Shown piece after piece: positions 17,747 through 28,029 of a stretch of 64,000 nt of DNA; positions within the stretch are counted from its first letter, which is position 1, and each line of letters opens with the position of its first letter. Made by a program: the position numbers and the translations under genes. The notes beneath the pieces are model-generated. The model worked only from the letters and a program-made list of their open reading frames with translations. It was not told the DNA's origin and searched no databases. The stretch is taken from the NCBI RefSeq assembly GCF_002934455.1, contig NZ_PTIR01000019.1:62001-126000 (forward strand), written 5' to 3'. The DNA comes from Trinickia symbiotica (lineage in GTDB: Bacteria; Pseudomonadota; Gammaproteobacteria; Burkholderiales; Burkholderiaceae).

Positions 17747-18736
17747 TCAACGCGATGCGTCGCCAAACCGATACTCGTGCGAAAGCTCGTCGAGCTTCTC
17801 CTTGAACGCCGGATCGAGTTTATGATCGGCCGCCGCGAGCGAATCGCCCAATTGTTCGGGCCGGCTCGCTCCGATGATGGCCGAAGTGATCGCGGGGTTC
17901 GAGAGAACCCAGGACACGGCGGCTGTTACCGGAGAAACGTTCGCCTCCCGCGCCGCCTGCTGAAAAGCCTCGACCGTCGCGAACTCGCGCTCGTGCCAGT
18001 AACGCTCTTGATACATCTTTCCAGCGCTGCCGAGCGTAAACCTTCCTTCGGGCGGTGCCCCCTCGCGCTTGTGCTTGCCCGTCAGCAAGCCACCCGCAAG
18101 CGGGTTGTAAGGAATGACGCCGAGCCCTTCCTCCTCGGCGAGCGGCAGCAGTTCGCGCTCGATCTGGCGAAAGAGCAGGTTATAGCGCGGCTGCACCGAG
18201 ACGAAGCGAGCGAGCCGCAGCGTGTCCGCGCGTCCGAGCGCCAATGCGAGCCGGTACGCCAGAAAGTTCGATACGCCGATATAGCGGGCGCGGCCCGAGC
18301 GCACGATCGTATCGAGCGCTTCGAGCGTCTCGTCGAGCGGCGTTTCGCGATCGTCGGAATGGAGTTGGTAGAGATCGACGTAATCGGTGCCGAGCCGCTG
18401 CAAGGATGCATCGATCGCATCGAGCAGATGCTTGCGCGACGCACCTTTGTTCCAAGGGGATGGCCCCATTGCGCCGACCGCTTTCGTGGCCAGGATGAAG
18501 CGATGACGCTTTCCTTTCAGCCAGCGCCCGACGACCTGTTCGGTCGCGCCGACGCGCGACTCGCCGCCGCCGAGCGGATAGACATCGGCCGTGTCGAAGA
18601 ATGTCACGCCCGCGTCGGCGGCCGTCTGCATGATTCGGCCGGCCATCTCTTCTTCGACCTGAAAGCCGAACGTCATCGTGCCGAGACACAGGCGCGAAAC
18701 AGTCAGGCCAGTGCGGCCGAGCTTGCAATATTCCAT
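17747..18736 (-). CDS. Aldo/keto reductase
   Basis: NADPH-dependent carbonyl reductase with a TIM barrel, 329 residues. The tetrad is visible: Asp48 and Tyr53 (TFFDTADVYPLGGGE), Lys85 (FILATKAVG) and His in YVDLYQLHSDD. Cofactor region is SAIIGASRPEQLGDSL. It converges with the YqhC-like regulator gene and may belong to the same detoxification theme, but it has its own transcription direction and no visible shared promoter. Confidence 0.9.
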   Translation of the reverse strand: MEYCKLGRTGLTVSRLCLGTMTFGFQVEEEMAGRIMQTAADAGVTFFDTADVYPLGGGESRVGATEQVVGRWLKGKRHRFILATKAVGAMGPSPWNKGASRKHLLDAIDASLQRLGTDYVDLYQLHSDDRETPLDETLEALDTIVRSGRARYIGVSNFLAYRLALALGRADTLRLARFVSVQPRYNLLFRQIERELLPLAEEEGLGVIPYNPLAGGLLTGKHKREGAPPEGRFTLGSAGKMYQERYWHEREFATVEAFQQAAREANVSPVTAAVSWVLSNPAITSAIIGASRPEQLGDSLAAADHKLDPAFKEKLDELSHEYRFGDASR

Positions 18737-18845
18737 GACGACTCCTCCGAGATGCAGCCCTCGTCGGGCTGAATCTCAAAGGATAATCGTCATCTCGCGA
18801 GCGTGCTTCGGAGTACGCAACGATGCACGGGTTGCACCGTCTCGA

Positions 18846-19469
18846 TCAAAGCAGCGGCTGCGCGGCGTCGAGCACGATGCGGCAGAAGTAATCGGCGAAG
18901 CTGCGGCGCACGACGATCTCGAACGTGTTATCAGCCGTCGGCACGAGCACGATCGACGCCTTGAAGTAGTGACTCTGCGCGCACTGGCCGCGCGCGAGCA
19001 CACGCGGGTGCAGATCGAGCGGGCATCCGCGCGAAATGACGTCGCGCACGCGCTCGCCGCTCGCTTCGAGGACCGTATAGCCGCTGCCGACGTCGACGGC
19101 CGTCGCGAATGTACCGACGAACGCGGCCTCGAGCCTGGCCTCGAGATCGGACGCGCGCGGCTCGCTCGAGCGCACGAGCCATTCGTCTGGGCCGAGCCAG
19201 AGGACGTCGTAGTCGCTCGCCTGCGCCACCGTATTAGACTTCACCGGCAAGCGCGTGCCGATCACCTTCTCGAAGGCGCTCACGAACGCGGGGTCGCCCG
19301 CGTCGCCGCGCACGTTCACGAGCTCGAGAAACGGCCGCTCGCGCAGACGAAACGCTTTCGATGTCAACGCCTGATGCGCGGCGAGCAGATCCTGTGCGCT
19401 CACGAGCGGCGACTCGAGCCGCGTGCGCCCTTCGAGCGCGACCGCATCGTTCCTGTTCTCATTCCACAT
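18846..19469 (-). CDS. soxG: Sarcosine oxidase gamma subunit
   Basis: Gamma subunit (207 residues) of heterotetrameric sarcosine oxidase. The SoxG signature runs from ERPFLELVNVRGD through VLWLGPDEWLV to VISRGCPLDLHPRVLARGQCAQSHY and ends near the C-terminus. It is a structural relative of the T-protein fold. The start overlaps the 3' end of soxA by 11 bp, so translation is probably coupled. It is last in the sdaA-soxBDAG set. Confidence 0.93.
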   Translation of the reverse strand: MWNENRNDAVALEGRTRLESPLVSAQDLLAAHQALTSKAFRLRERPFLELVNVRGDAGDPAFVSAFEKVIGTRLPVKSNTVAQASDYDVLWLGPDEWLVRSSEPRASDLEARLEAAFVGTFATAVDVGSGYTVLEASGERVRDVISRGCPLDLHPRVLARGQCAQSHYFKASIVLVPTADNTFEIVVRRSFADYFCRIVLDAAQPLL

Positions 19470-22400
19470 GCTGACGCACTCCTTCGGTGTCGTAAAACAC
19501 GGGGCTCGAAATCGTCGCCTCGACGGTCTTGCCGTTCAGATCGATCGACACCTTCTGCCCTATTTTGCCCAGCCCTCCCTTCACGACCGCGAGCGCAATC
19601 GAACGCTTGAGGATCGGGCTGTGGTAACTCGACGTGACGTGACCGAGCATCGGCACCGGCTCATGCGCCACCTGTCCCGCCGGCGGCGTCCTCACACCCG
19701 CCGCCACGATCTGGCCGCCTTCGGGCAGCACGCACGAAGCGTCATCGGTCAGGAGTCCTACGAGTTGCTTCCGATCTTCGCGGACGGTATCGGAACGCGT
19801 GAGCGAGCGCTTGCCGAGACAGTCCTTCGACTTCGCGACGAGCCCGCCCATGCCGAGATCGAATGGCGTGATCGAGCCGTCCGTATCCTGGCCGACGATG
19901 ATGTACCCCTTCTCGGCGCGCAACACGTGCATCGTCTCAGTGCCGTAAGGCGTGATGCCGAACTCCTCACCCGCGCTCATCAACGCTTCCCACACGCCAC
20001 GGCCCGCGTTGGCCGGCACGTTCACTTCGTAGGCGAGCTCGCCCGAGAAGCTGATGCGCATCACGCGCGCCTTGACGCCCGCAACCGTGCCGTCGCGGTA
20101 GCTCATGAACGGAAACGCCTCGTTCGCGAAGTCGATGTCCTGACAGACCTTCTTCAGCACCTTGCGGCTCTTGGGCCCGACGACGGCGAAGGTCGCCCAA
20201 TGATCGGTCACCGATGCCAGCCGCACCTTCATGTCGGGCCATTCCGTCTGGAGCCAGCGCTCGAGCCACGTCAGCACGCGCGCGGCGCCGCCCGTTGTCG
20301 TCGTCATCATGTAATGCTGCTCGCCGAGGCGCACCGTCACGCCGTCGTCGAACACCATGCCGTTTTCGTCGAGCATGAGGCCATAGCGGCACTTGCCGAC
20401 TTCCAGCTTCGACCACGGATTCGTATAGACCCAGTTCAGCAGCTTCGCCGCGTCCGGCCCCTGGATGTCGATCTTGCCGAGCGTCGACGCGTCGAGGATG
20501 CCGACGCCGTTACGCACAGCAAGGCATTCGCGCGCCACGGCCGCGTGCAGGTCTTCGCCGGCCTGCGGGTAATACCAGGGCCGCTTCCAGTTGCCGACGT
20601 CCTCGAATGCCGCGCCATGCTCGACGTGCCATTCGTGAATGCAGGTCTTGCGGATCGGATCGATGAAGTCGCCGATCTCGCGGCCCGCGATCGCGCCGAA
20701 AGTGACGGGCGTGTAGTTCGGGCGGAACGTCGTCGTGCCCGTCTCCGGAATCGTCTTTCCGAGCGCGCTCGCGAGGATCGCCATGCCGTTGATGTTGCCG
20801 AGCTTGCCCTGGTCGGTGCCGAAGCCCATCGCCGTATAGCGCTTCACGTGCTCGACCGATTCGAAGCCCTCACGCACGGCGAGCAGAATGTCGGCCGCCG
20901 ATACGTCGTTCTGGAAATCGACGAACTGCTTCGGGCCGCGCGTCGCTTGCTCGCGATTGCCGACGAGCCAGAGCGGCAATATCGGCGTCTCCTTGATCTC
21001 CGCGATCTGCGGCGCCGTGGGGCGCGCGCTCTTGAATCCGAGCGATTGCACCGCTTCGATGCCCGCATCGATCGCGAAGCGCAGACCGCGTGCGAGACTG
21101 AACTCGCCGGCCGCGGCGCCGACGCTGACCTGGGCTTGAACGCCGCGTCCCGGCACGAAGCACGCCTTGTCGTCGTTCCAGTGAGCCTTGCCGCCCGATT
21201 GCGCGAAAAGGTGAAGCACCGGGCTCCATCCGCCCGACACCGCGACGAGATCGCATGCGAGCGTGGCCACCTGGGCGCCGACGGTGCCGTTGGCAAACGA
21301 AGCGACATCGACCGATGCCACGCGCCGATTCCCATGCGCCGCAACGACGACGGCTCCGCTCATGACCTTCAGGCCGTGACGCCGTGCCGTCGCCGGCAGC
21401 GAGCCGTCGGTTTTCGCGCGAGGATCGACGACCGTCACCTTCGCCCCGCCGGCCGCCAGGTCGAGCGCGCTTTGATAGCCGTCGTCGTTGTTCGTGAAGA
21501 CGACGGCTTCGCGCCCCGGCAACACGCCATATCGATGGATATAGGTCGACACGGCCGAGGCCAGCATGATGCCGGGCAAGTCGTTGTTGCCGAAAACGAG
21601 CGGACGCTCATGGGCGCCCGTGGCGAGAATCACGCGCTTGGCCCGAATCTTCCAGACCAACTCGCGCGTGCCCTTGCGCATCGATACGGGCAGATGGTCG
21701 GTCAAGCGCTGCACGACCGTCACGAGGTTGTGGTCCTGGTAGCCGAACGCCGTGGCGCGCGAAAGCACCTTCACGTCGGGCATCTGCGCGAGCGCGGCCT
21801 CGATTTTCTCGACCCATTGCGTCGCCGGCTTGCCGTCGATCTGCGCGCGGCACGACAGCAGGCTTGCGCCGAGCTCGCGCTGGTCGTCGACGAGAATGAC
21901 GCGCGCGCCGGAAAGACCCGCCGCGTGCGCCGCCGCGAGGCCCGTCGGCCCGCCGCCCACGACGAGCACGTCGCAATGCGCGAAGCACTTGTCGTAGCGA
22001 TCGGCGTCGAGCGTGTCAGGCGCTTTGCCGAGACCTGCCGCGGCGCGGATCTTTTCCTCGTACTTCGGCCACCATTTGCGCGGCCACATGAAGGTCTTGT
22101 AGTAGAAGCCCGCGGGAATGAATCGCGCGAACTTCTGATTGACCGCCATGCGGTCGTTCTCGAGCGAGGGCTCCGCATTGACCGTCGTGGCCACGAGCCC
22201 TTGATAGAGCTCGACCTCCGTCGCGCGTGCGTTCGGTACCGTATAGGCACCGCGCTCGAGCTGCACGATGGCATTCGGCTCTTCGACCCCGGCCGTCACG
22301 ATGCCGCGCGGCCGGTGATACTTCCAGCTCCGCGCGACGAAGTGAACGCCGTTCGCGAGCAACGCCGACGCGAGCGTGTCGCCCTGATAACCCTGGTAAG

Positions 22401-22482
22401 TGCGGCCGTTGAACGTGAAGGTCAGCGGGATGGCGCGATTGATCCGGCCGCCGGCGCCGAGGCGGTCTTTCTGACTGCTCAT
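19459..22482 (-). CDS. soxA: Sarcosine oxidase alpha subunit
   Basis: Alpha subunit of 1007 residues, normal for the family. An N-terminal 2Fe-2S-ferredoxin-like fold (GDTLASALLANGVHFVARSW) is followed by an NAD-binding FAD/NAD fold (VLVVGGGPTGLAAAHAAGL, ~residue 172) and a C-terminal aminomethyltransferase-like domain (~610-1000) that passes the methyl carbon to tetrahydrofolate. The complex oxidises sarcosine to glycine, giving hydrogen peroxide and 5,10-methylene-tetrahydrofolate. It overlaps soxD by 4 bp (ATGA) and soxG by 11 bp. Confidence 0.95.
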   Translation of the reverse strand: MSSQKDRLGAGGRINRAIPLTFTFNGRTYQGYQGDTLASALLANGVHFVARSWKYHRPRGIVTAGVEEPNAIVQLERGAYTVPNARATEVELYQGLVATTVNAEPSLENDRMAVNQKFARFIPAGFYYKTFMWPRKWWPKYEEKIRAAAGLGKAPDTLDADRYDKCFAHCDVLVVGGGPTGLAAAHAAGLSGARVILVDDQRELGASLLSCRAQIDGKPATQWVEKIEAALAQMPDVKVLSRATAFGYQDHNLVTVVQRLTDHLPVSMRKGTRELVWKIRAKRVILATGAHERPLVFGNNDLPGIMLASAVSTYIHRYGVLPGREAVVFTNNDDGYQSALDLAAGGAKVTVVDPRAKTDGSLPATARRHGLKVMSGAVVVAAHGNRRVASVDVASFANGTVGAQVATLACDLVAVSGGWSPVLHLFAQSGGKAHWNDDKACFVPGRGVQAQVSVGAAAGEFSLARGLRFAIDAGIEAVQSLGFKSARPTAPQIAEIKETPILPLWLVGNREQATRGPKQFVDFQNDVSAADILLAVREGFESVEHVKRYTAMGFGTDQGKLGNINGMAILASALGKTIPETGTTTFRPNYTPVTFGAIAGREIGDFIDPIRKTCIHEWHVEHGAAFEDVGNWKRPWYYPQAGEDLHAAVARECLAVRNGVGILDASTLGKIDIQGPDAAKLLNWVYTNPWSKLEVGKCRYGLMLDENGMVFDDGVTVRLGEQHYMMTTTTGGAARVLTWLERWLQTEWPDMKVRLASVTDHWATFAVVGPKSRKVLKKVCQDIDFANEAFPFMSYRDGTVAGVKARVMRISFSGELAYEVNVPANAGRGVWEALMSAGEEFGITPYGTETMHVLRAEKGYIIVGQDTDGSITPFDLGMGGLVAKSKDCLGKRSLTRSDTVREDRKQLVGLLTDDASCVLPEGGQIVAAGVRTPPAGQVAHEPVPMLGHVTSSYHSPILKRSIALAVVKGGLGKIGQKVSIDLNGKTVEATISSPVFYDTEGVRQHVE

Positions 22483-22778
22483 GATTGCTTGCCCTCTTTT
22501 GCGGCGTGCCCGGCGCTCGCGCCGCCGAACGTCTCATATCCCTGGAACGCGTAGGTGACCGTATCGCGCGTGGCCATGAACCAGCGGCGACATCCTTGCG
22601 CGTGCATCCATTGCTCGCGGTGCACGCCGCGCGGATTCTTGCGCATGAACAGGTAATCGCCCCACTCGCGATCGGAGAGCTTGTCGGGCTCGGCCGGACG
22701 CACAATATCGGCTTCACCGCCGCACGAGAACTCGGATTCGGCACGAGGACCGCACCACGGACATTCGATCAGCAACAT
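22479..22778 (-). CDS. soxD: Sarcosine oxidase delta subunit
   Basis: Zinc-binding delta subunit of 99 residues. Ligands Cys6, Cys9, His59 and Cys63 fall at the positions known for the family (IECPWCGPR and VHREQWMHAQGC). It stabilises the heterotetramer. It starts 17 bp after the soxB stop and its own stop overlaps the soxA start. Confidence 0.94.
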   Translation of the reverse strand: MLLIECPWCGPRAESEFSCGGEADIVRPAEPDKLSDREWGDYLFMRKNPRGVHREQWMHAQGCRRWFMATRDTVTYAFQGYETFGGASAGHAAKEGKQS

Positions 22779-22795
22779 TGCGGTCTCCTAGTGCA

Positions 22796-24040
22796 TCAGT
22801 GAGCGACGGCGGCTGCGCCGTGCTCGTCGATAAGGTGGCCCGTGTAGAACCGGTCCAGCGCGAACGGTGCATTGAGCGGATGCGGCGCATCGTTCGCGAT
22901 CGTGTGGGCGAAGGCCCAGCCCGAGCCCGGCGTCGCCTTGAAGCCGCCCGTTCCCCATCCGCAGTTGAAATAGAGCCCCTTCACGTCCGTCTTGCTGATG
23001 ATCGGGCAGGCATCGGGCGAGACATCGACGATGCCGCCCCACTGCCGGTTCATCCGCACGCGAGAGAAGACGGGGAACATCTCGACGATGGCCTGCAACG
23101 TGCCTTCGATGATGTGGAAGCTGCCGCGCTGGCCGAAGCCCGTGTATTGGTCGATGCCGGCACCGATGACGAGATCGCCCTTGTCGGATTGGCTGATGTA
23201 CGCATGCACCGCGTTCGACATCACGACGGTATTGACGACGGGCTTGATCGGCTCCGACACGAGCGCCTGCAGCGGATGACTTTCGATCGGCAGGCGAATG
23301 CCGGCCATGTCGGCGAGCGTCGTCGTGTTGCCGGCCGCCACCACGGCGACCTTCTTCGCCTTGATGAAGCCCTTGACCGTATCGACGCCGACGACCGCGC
23401 CGCCTTCGCGTCGAATGCCCGTGACCTGGCAGTTCTGAATGATGTCGACGCCGCGCGCATCGGCGCCGCGCGCGAAGCCCCATGCCACCGCATCGTGACG
23501 CGCGACGCCGCCGCGCCGCTGGAACGATGCGCCGAGCACCGGATAGCGGCTATTCAGGTTGATCGTCGGCTCGATTTCCTTGATCTGCGCGGGCGTGAGC
23601 CACTCCGCGTCGACGCCGTTGAGCCGGTTCGCGTTGATGCGCCGTTGCGTATCGCGCACGTCCTGCAGCGTATGCGCGAGGTTCATCACGCCGCGCTGGC
23701 TGAACATCACGTTGTAGTTGAGATCCTGGGAGAGGCCTTCCCAGAGCTTCATCGCCTTTTCGTAGAGCGCGGCCGATTCGTCCCACAGGTAGTTCGAGCG
23801 GATGATCGTGGTATTGCGAGCCGTATTGCCGCCGCCGAGCCACCCTTTCTCGAGGACGGCGACGTTGCGCAGACCATGCTCCTTGGCGAGGTAGTAGGCG
23901 GTCGCGAGCCCATGCCCGCCGCCGCCGACGATCACCACGTCGTATTCGCGCTTCGGCTCCGGGCTGCGCCATTGGCGATCCCAGTTCTCGTGGTATGACA
24001 AGCCGTTGCGCACCAGGCTGAAAATCGAAAAGCGGCTCAT
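22796..24040 (-). CDS. soxB: Sarcosine oxidase beta subunit
   Basis: Catalytic flavoprotein subunit of 414 residues. The Rossmann motif [18 protein letters not shown] (~35-52) binds FAD, and His182 in [13 protein letters not shown] fits the covalent FMN attachment site between alpha and beta. The C-terminal [20 protein letters not shown] matches the sarcosine-binding half. 87 bp separate it from the sdaA stop upstream, so it may share sdaA's transcript or have its own promoter. Confidence 0.95.
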   Translation of the reverse strand: MSRFSIFSLVRNGLSYHENWDRQWRSPEPKREYDVVIVGGGGHGLATAYYLAKEHGLRNVAVLEKGWLGGGNTARNTTIIRSNYLWDESAALYEKAMKLWEGLSQDLNYNVMFSQRGVMNLAHTLQDVRDTQRRINANRLNGVDAEWLTPAQIKEIEPTINLNSRYPVLGASFQRRGGVARHDAVAWGFARGADARGVDIIQNCQVTGIRREGGAVVGVDTVKGFIKAKKVAVVAAGNTTTLADMAGIRLPIESHPLQALVSEPIKPVVNTVVMSNAVHAYISQSDKGDLVIGAGIDQYTGFGQRGSFHIIEGTLQAIVEMFPVFSRVRMNRQWGGIVDVSPDACPIISKTDVKGLYFNCGWGTGGFKATPGSGWAFAHTIANDAPHPLNAPFALDRFYTGHLIDEHGAAAVAH

Positions 24041-24127
24041 GGCGATGGTTCCGTTCGTCCTTGTGTCGATACAGCGACGTTTCGTCGTTGCGTGTGTGAT
24101 TCGTCTCTCTCAGGTCCTACGCACTGC

Positions 24128-25513
24128 TCAGCATTCGATGACGTTGACGGCGAGCCCGCCGCGCGACGTCTCTTTGTATTTGGTTTTCATATCGGCTCCC
24201 GTCTCGCGCATCGTCTTGATGACGGAATCGAGCGAGACATAGTGATGGCCGTCGCCCTTCAACGCCATCCGCGATGCGTTGAGCGCCTTGATCGCCCCCA
24301 TCGCATTGCGCTCGATGCAGGGAATCTGCACGAGGCCGCCGACGGGATCGCAGGTCATGCCGAGGTTGTGCTCCATGCCGATTTCAGCGGCATTCTCGAC
24401 CTGCTGCGGCGTGCCGCCCATGACGGCCGCGAGCGCCGCCGCGGCCATCGAACAGGCCACGCCGACTTCGCCCTGGCAGCCGACTTCGGCACCCGATATC
24501 GAGGCCGTCTCCTTGTAGATGATCCCGATCGCCGCGGCCGTCAGCAGGAACTCGACGATACCGTCCTCGTTGGCGCCCGGCACGAACTTCACGTAGTAGT
24601 GCAAGACCGCCGGAATGACACCTGCCGCCCCGTTGGTCGGCGCCGTGACGACGCGCCCGCCCGCGGCGTTTTCCTCGTTGACGGCCATTGCGTAGAGGTT
24701 GACCCAGTCGAGCATCGACAGCGGATCGCGCAGCGATTCCTCGGTGCGCGCGCGCAGATGCTTCGAGAGCTCGGCCGCGCGGCGCTTGACGCGCATAGGC
24801 CCCGGCAACTCGCCCTCGATCTGGCAACCGCGCTCGACGCAGCGCGCCATCGTGCGCCAGATCGTCAGCAAGCCTTCGCGGACTTCAGCCGGCGTGCGCG
24901 TCGCGCACTCGTTGCGCAGCGTGACCTGCGCGATCGACAATCCGCTTTCGCGGCAGGCGCGCATCAGATCGTCGCCGGTCCGGAACGGGTAGGGCGACTC
25001 CGCCGCGGCGCGCACCCCATTGACGCGATCGCCGTCCCGATTGACGACGAAGCCGCCGCCGATCGAGTAATACTCTTTCTCGACAAGCAGTTGACCGTGC
25101 TCATCGAATGCCTGAAACCGCATGCCATTCGAGTGAACGACGTTCGTGCCGCCCAGCAGGCGCCGGTAAAACGCGACGTCCTCCTTCTCGTCGAAACGGA
25201 TATCCGCGCGGTTCAGCAGGCGAAGCGACTTCGTCCGACGAATTTCGGCGAGGCGCGGCTCGATCAGGTCCGGATCGATCGCATCGGGCAAATGGCCTTC
25301 GAGCCCGAGCAGGACGGCCTTGTCCGTACCGTGGCCTTTGCCGGTGGCGCCCAGCGATCCATAGAGCTCCGCCTTGACGCGGCGCACATATCCGAGCAGA
25401 TTCGCATCCTCGACGTGCGAGACGAAGCGGCAGGCGGCGATCATCGGCCCGACCGTATGCGAGCTCGACGGCCCGATGCCGATCTTGAAGAGGTCGAAAA
25501 CGCTGACGTTCAT
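24128..25513 (-). CDS. sdaA: L-serine ammonia-lyase (4Fe-4S)
   Basis: Single-chain iron-sulfur L-serine dehydratase of 461 residues converting serine to pyruvate and ammonia. ATG at 25511-25513 begins [20 protein letters not shown], the family's invariant N-terminus; longer in-frame readings upstream are not homologous. Cluster cysteines lie in [11 protein letters not shown] and GMTCDPVGG. Lying just upstream of soxBDAG, it closes a route in which methylene-tetrahydrofolate and glycine from sarcosine make serine, then pyruvate. The serine hydroxymethyltransferase this needs is not in the window. Confidence 0.95.
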
Positions 25514-25831
25514 GGGGGACTGCCTCTCTTGACGTACTTGACGCACGGTCCTTGAAGGGGGTGACTGCGGCTGCCGGCTCGGACGATCGAAGAGTCTTCT
25601 TCCGCCTCGTCCGCCATCGCCATCACCGATGGACTCAAGTACACCAAAGCGTAGAATGGGCAGATAGAACAAAAACGGCATCGCCGTGGGATGCCGTCGC
25701 CAAGAGCGCCGCCAATGGCGGATCGCGGCCGCTTTCGCTATGATCCGCGACGGAAAACCGCAAATCCGGGGCAGCGCGATCGGCGACGCTGATCTCCACG
25801 GCACACTTACCGCCCGAATTTTTTGCATCAC
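25514..25831. promoter_or_regulatory. Divergent promoter region with a terminator-like hairpin
   Basis: 318 bp between sdaA and the SouR-like gene. ACGGCATC (25675-25682) pairs with GATGCCGT (25690-25697); read on the minus strand the stem is followed by five T (25674-25670), the form of an intrinsic terminator or attenuator ahead of sdaA. A second hairpin has arms CCATCG (25614-25619) and CGATGG (25627-25632). TATGAT at 25739-25744 could be a -10 box for the regulator. Confidence 0.45.
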
Positions 25832-26920
25832 ATGAACGCTGTCGATCCGTCACCGACGATTTCCTCCGCTGTCCCGAAGGCGCGCATTCGCTTCGGCATC
25901 GTCTTGATGCCGAATTTCACATTGACGGCGTTTTCGGGTTTCGTCGACATGCTGCGGCTGTCCGCCGACGACAGCGACTTCAGCAAGCCCGTTCGCTGCG
26001 CCTGGAGCGTGGTCGGCAAGACGCTTGCGCCCGTGCGCGCGAGCTGCGGGATCCAGGTGACGCCGTGGGAAACGTACGACGAAGCGGAGCCGTTCGATTA
26101 CGTCGTCGTCGTGGGTGGCCTCCTGCATTCGGTTCCGCAAGCCGACGACGAAACGCTCGAATTCATCCGTCGCGCCGCGCGCGGCAATACGACGATCGTC
26201 GGCATCTGCACCGGCGTCTTTGCGCTCATGCGGGCCGGCGTGCTCGACGGTCACCGAGTCTGCGTGAGCTGGTTCCACTACTGGGATTTCATCGAGCGCT
26301 TCCCGAACGCCGATGCCGATGCGCTCGTCGCCGATCGGCTCTTCGTGATCGATCGGCGGCGGATCACCTGCTCGGGCGGGCGCGCGTCGATCGACGTCGC
26401 GGCCGCGATCCTGCTGCGGCACATGGATCACGCCACTGTGCAAAAGGCGCTGCGCATTCTGCTCGTCGGCGAGATGCAAAAGGGCAATGCGCCGCAGCCT
26501 CACCCGCCCGGCATCGCGCCTGCCACGCACCCCAAGGTCAAGCGCGCGATCCTGCTCATGGAACAGTATGTCGGGCGCGCGCTGCCGCTAGACGAGCTGG
26601 CATCCAAGCTCGACCTTTCGCCGCGACAGCTCGAGCGTCTTTTCAAGGCGGAAACGGGAAAGAGTCCTCAGACGTTTGCCAAGCACGTCCGGCTGCGGAC
26701 GGCAGCCTGGCTATTGACGAGCTCGGACAGGACGGTGGCCGACATCGCGTCGAGTTGCGGTTTCTCCGACGCCTCTCACCTCGGACGCGAATTCCGCAAG
26801 CAGTTCGGGCTGCCGCCCGTGATGTATCGCGAGCAGCGGGCGGGCGTCGCGGTTGGCGATGCTGAAGGCTTCACCGAAGCGGGATTGGACGACGCCGCAG
26901 CCGACGCGATCCCGCAATAG
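25832..26920 (+). CDS. GlxA-family (DJ-1/AraC) regulator, SouR-like
   Basis: Regulator of 362 residues from ATG 25832 (a TTG at 25823 is less likely). A DJ-1/PfpI-like sensor (~20-200, with [21 protein letters not shown] and [16 protein letters not shown]) is followed by an AraC helix-turn-helix ([40 protein letters not shown]). This architecture is shared by GbdR, CdhR and SouR. Being divergent from sdaA-soxBDAG makes sarcosine-responsive control (SouR role) the best guess; an orthology test would be needed to assign the symbol. Confidence 0.85.
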   Translation: MNAVDPSPTISSAVPKARIRFGIVLMPNFTLTAFSGFVDMLRLSADDSDFSKPVRCAWSVVGKTLAPVRASCGIQVTPWETYDEAEPFDYVVVVGGLLHSVPQADDETLEFIRRAARGNTTIVGICTGVFALMRAGVLDGHRVCVSWFHYWDFIERFPNADADALVADRLFVIDRRRITCSGGRASIDVAAAILLRHMDHATVQKALRILLVGEMQKGNAPQPHPPGIAPATHPKVKRAILLMEQYVGRALPLDELASKLDLSPRQLERLFKAETGKSPQTFAKHVRLRTAAWLLTSSDRTVADIASSCGFSDASHLGREFRKQFGLPPVMYREQRAGVAVGDAEGFTEAGLDDAAADAIPQ

Positions 26921-26989
26921 CCGTCCTCGTCCTCGTCTTCGTCCTCTCCCTCGTCATCCTATCCGACGCGTCGCAGCGGCCATCCAAAC

Positions 26990-28006
26990 TCAATGCTCCT
27001 GCCGACGCTCGCGGCTCGGCGCATGGCCGAACTGGGCGCGGTAGGCCTTGCTGAAATGGCACGCCGATTGAAAACCACAGACGCTCGTGACCTCGGCGAT
27101 CGACGCATCCGTCGTACGCAACAGATCGCGCGCGCGACGCAGCCGCAGCGACAGGTAGTAATGCGTCGGTGAGACGTCGAGATAGAGCTTGAACATCCGC
27201 TGCAGATGACGCTGCGAAAGCTGTACGAGGCGCGCGAGTTCCTCGAGCGACAGAGGCTCTTCGATGTTCGCCTCCATCAGCCGCACGACTTCGATCAGCT
27301 CCGCGCGAGAGAAGCCGATGCGCGCATCGACCGGAATCGGCTGATGATCGGACGCGCTGCGAATTCGCTCGAGGATGAATTGGGCCGAGACTTGCGCGGC
27401 GAGATTCTGGCCGAGCCGCTGTCCGACCAGATGGAGCATGAGGTCGAGCGGCGCCGTGCCGCCCGTGCAGGTCAAGCGATCGCGGTCGATCACGAACAGC
27501 TCGTCGCTGAACTTCACGTTCGGAAACTCGGCGTGCAGCGCCGACATGTCCTCCCAATGAACGGTGCAGCGATAGCCGTCGAGCAATCCGGCGCTCAGCA
27601 GCGCGTAGGCACCGGTACAGATCGCGCCGAGCGGAACCTCGCGCGCCGCAAGATACGCGAGCAGGCTGCGCACGCGCTGATCCACCGACTGCCGGATCTG
27701 CGTGCCGCCGCATACGATCAGCACGTCGGGAACGCCCGCTTGCTCGAGCGTCTGCGTCGGCGTCACCGTCACCCCGTTGCTCGCGGAGACGGGCACGCCG
27801 TCGGGCGAGATGACGGACCAGCGGTAGTGCGTCCGCCGGCTGACATAGTTAGTCATCCTAAGCACTTCGACGGCGCTCGTAAAAGCGATCATCGAGAAGC
27901 TCGGCAGCGTCAGAAAACCGAAATGCACGGTGGCCGGCTTCGCCGCCTGGGCTTGGGCTTCGGCTCGCGCTTCGGCTTCGTCCGCGATGAGGTTCTCCGG
28001 CGTCAT
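26990..28006 (-). CDS. GlxA-family regulator, GbdR-like (glycine betaine response)
   Basis: Regulator of 338 residues; ATG at 28004-28006 has GGAG five bases upstream, while a TTG at 28033 overlapping the permease stop is possible. DJ-1-like domain (STVEVLRM-type start, PLGAICTGAYALLSAGLLDG, RLTCTGGTAPLDLML) and C-terminal helix-turn-helix (LEELARLVQLSQRHLQRMFK, IAEVTSVCGFQSACHFSKAY). The sequence pattern is that of GbdR, which senses glycine betaine and dimethylglycine in Pseudomonas. It is downstream of the proV/proW-type genes with a 23-bp gap, implying regulator and transporter share a transcript. Confidence 0.85.
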   Translation of the reverse strand: MTPENLIADEAEARAEAQAQAAKPATVHFGFLTLPSFSMIAFTSAVEVLRMTNYVSRRTHYRWSVISPDGVPVSASNGVTVTPTQTLEQAGVPDVLIVCGGTQIRQSVDQRVRSLLAYLAAREVPLGAICTGAYALLSAGLLDGYRCTVHWEDMSALHAEFPNVKFSDELFVIDRDRLTCTGGTAPLDLMLHLVGQRLGQNLAAQVSAQFILERIRSASDHQPIPVDARIGFSRAELIEVVRLMEANIEEPLSLEELARLVQLSQRHLQRMFKLYLDVSPTHYYLSLRLRRARDLLRTTDASIAEVTSVCGFQSACHFSKAYRAQFGHAPSRERRQEH

Positions 28007-28029
28007 GCTGGCTCCGTCCGTGCTCGGGC

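Noticed and set aside
19423-22554. Plus-strand open frame longer than 1,000 codons
   Set aside because: It lies antisense to soxA, whose product has clear domains and conserved residues. The plus frame is Arg/His/Ala-rich, typical of a high-GC shadow.
25514-25670. Glycine riboswitch ahead of sdaA
   Set aside because: The conserved core elements of glycine aptamers were looked for on the minus strand and are not present; only simple hairpins are seen.
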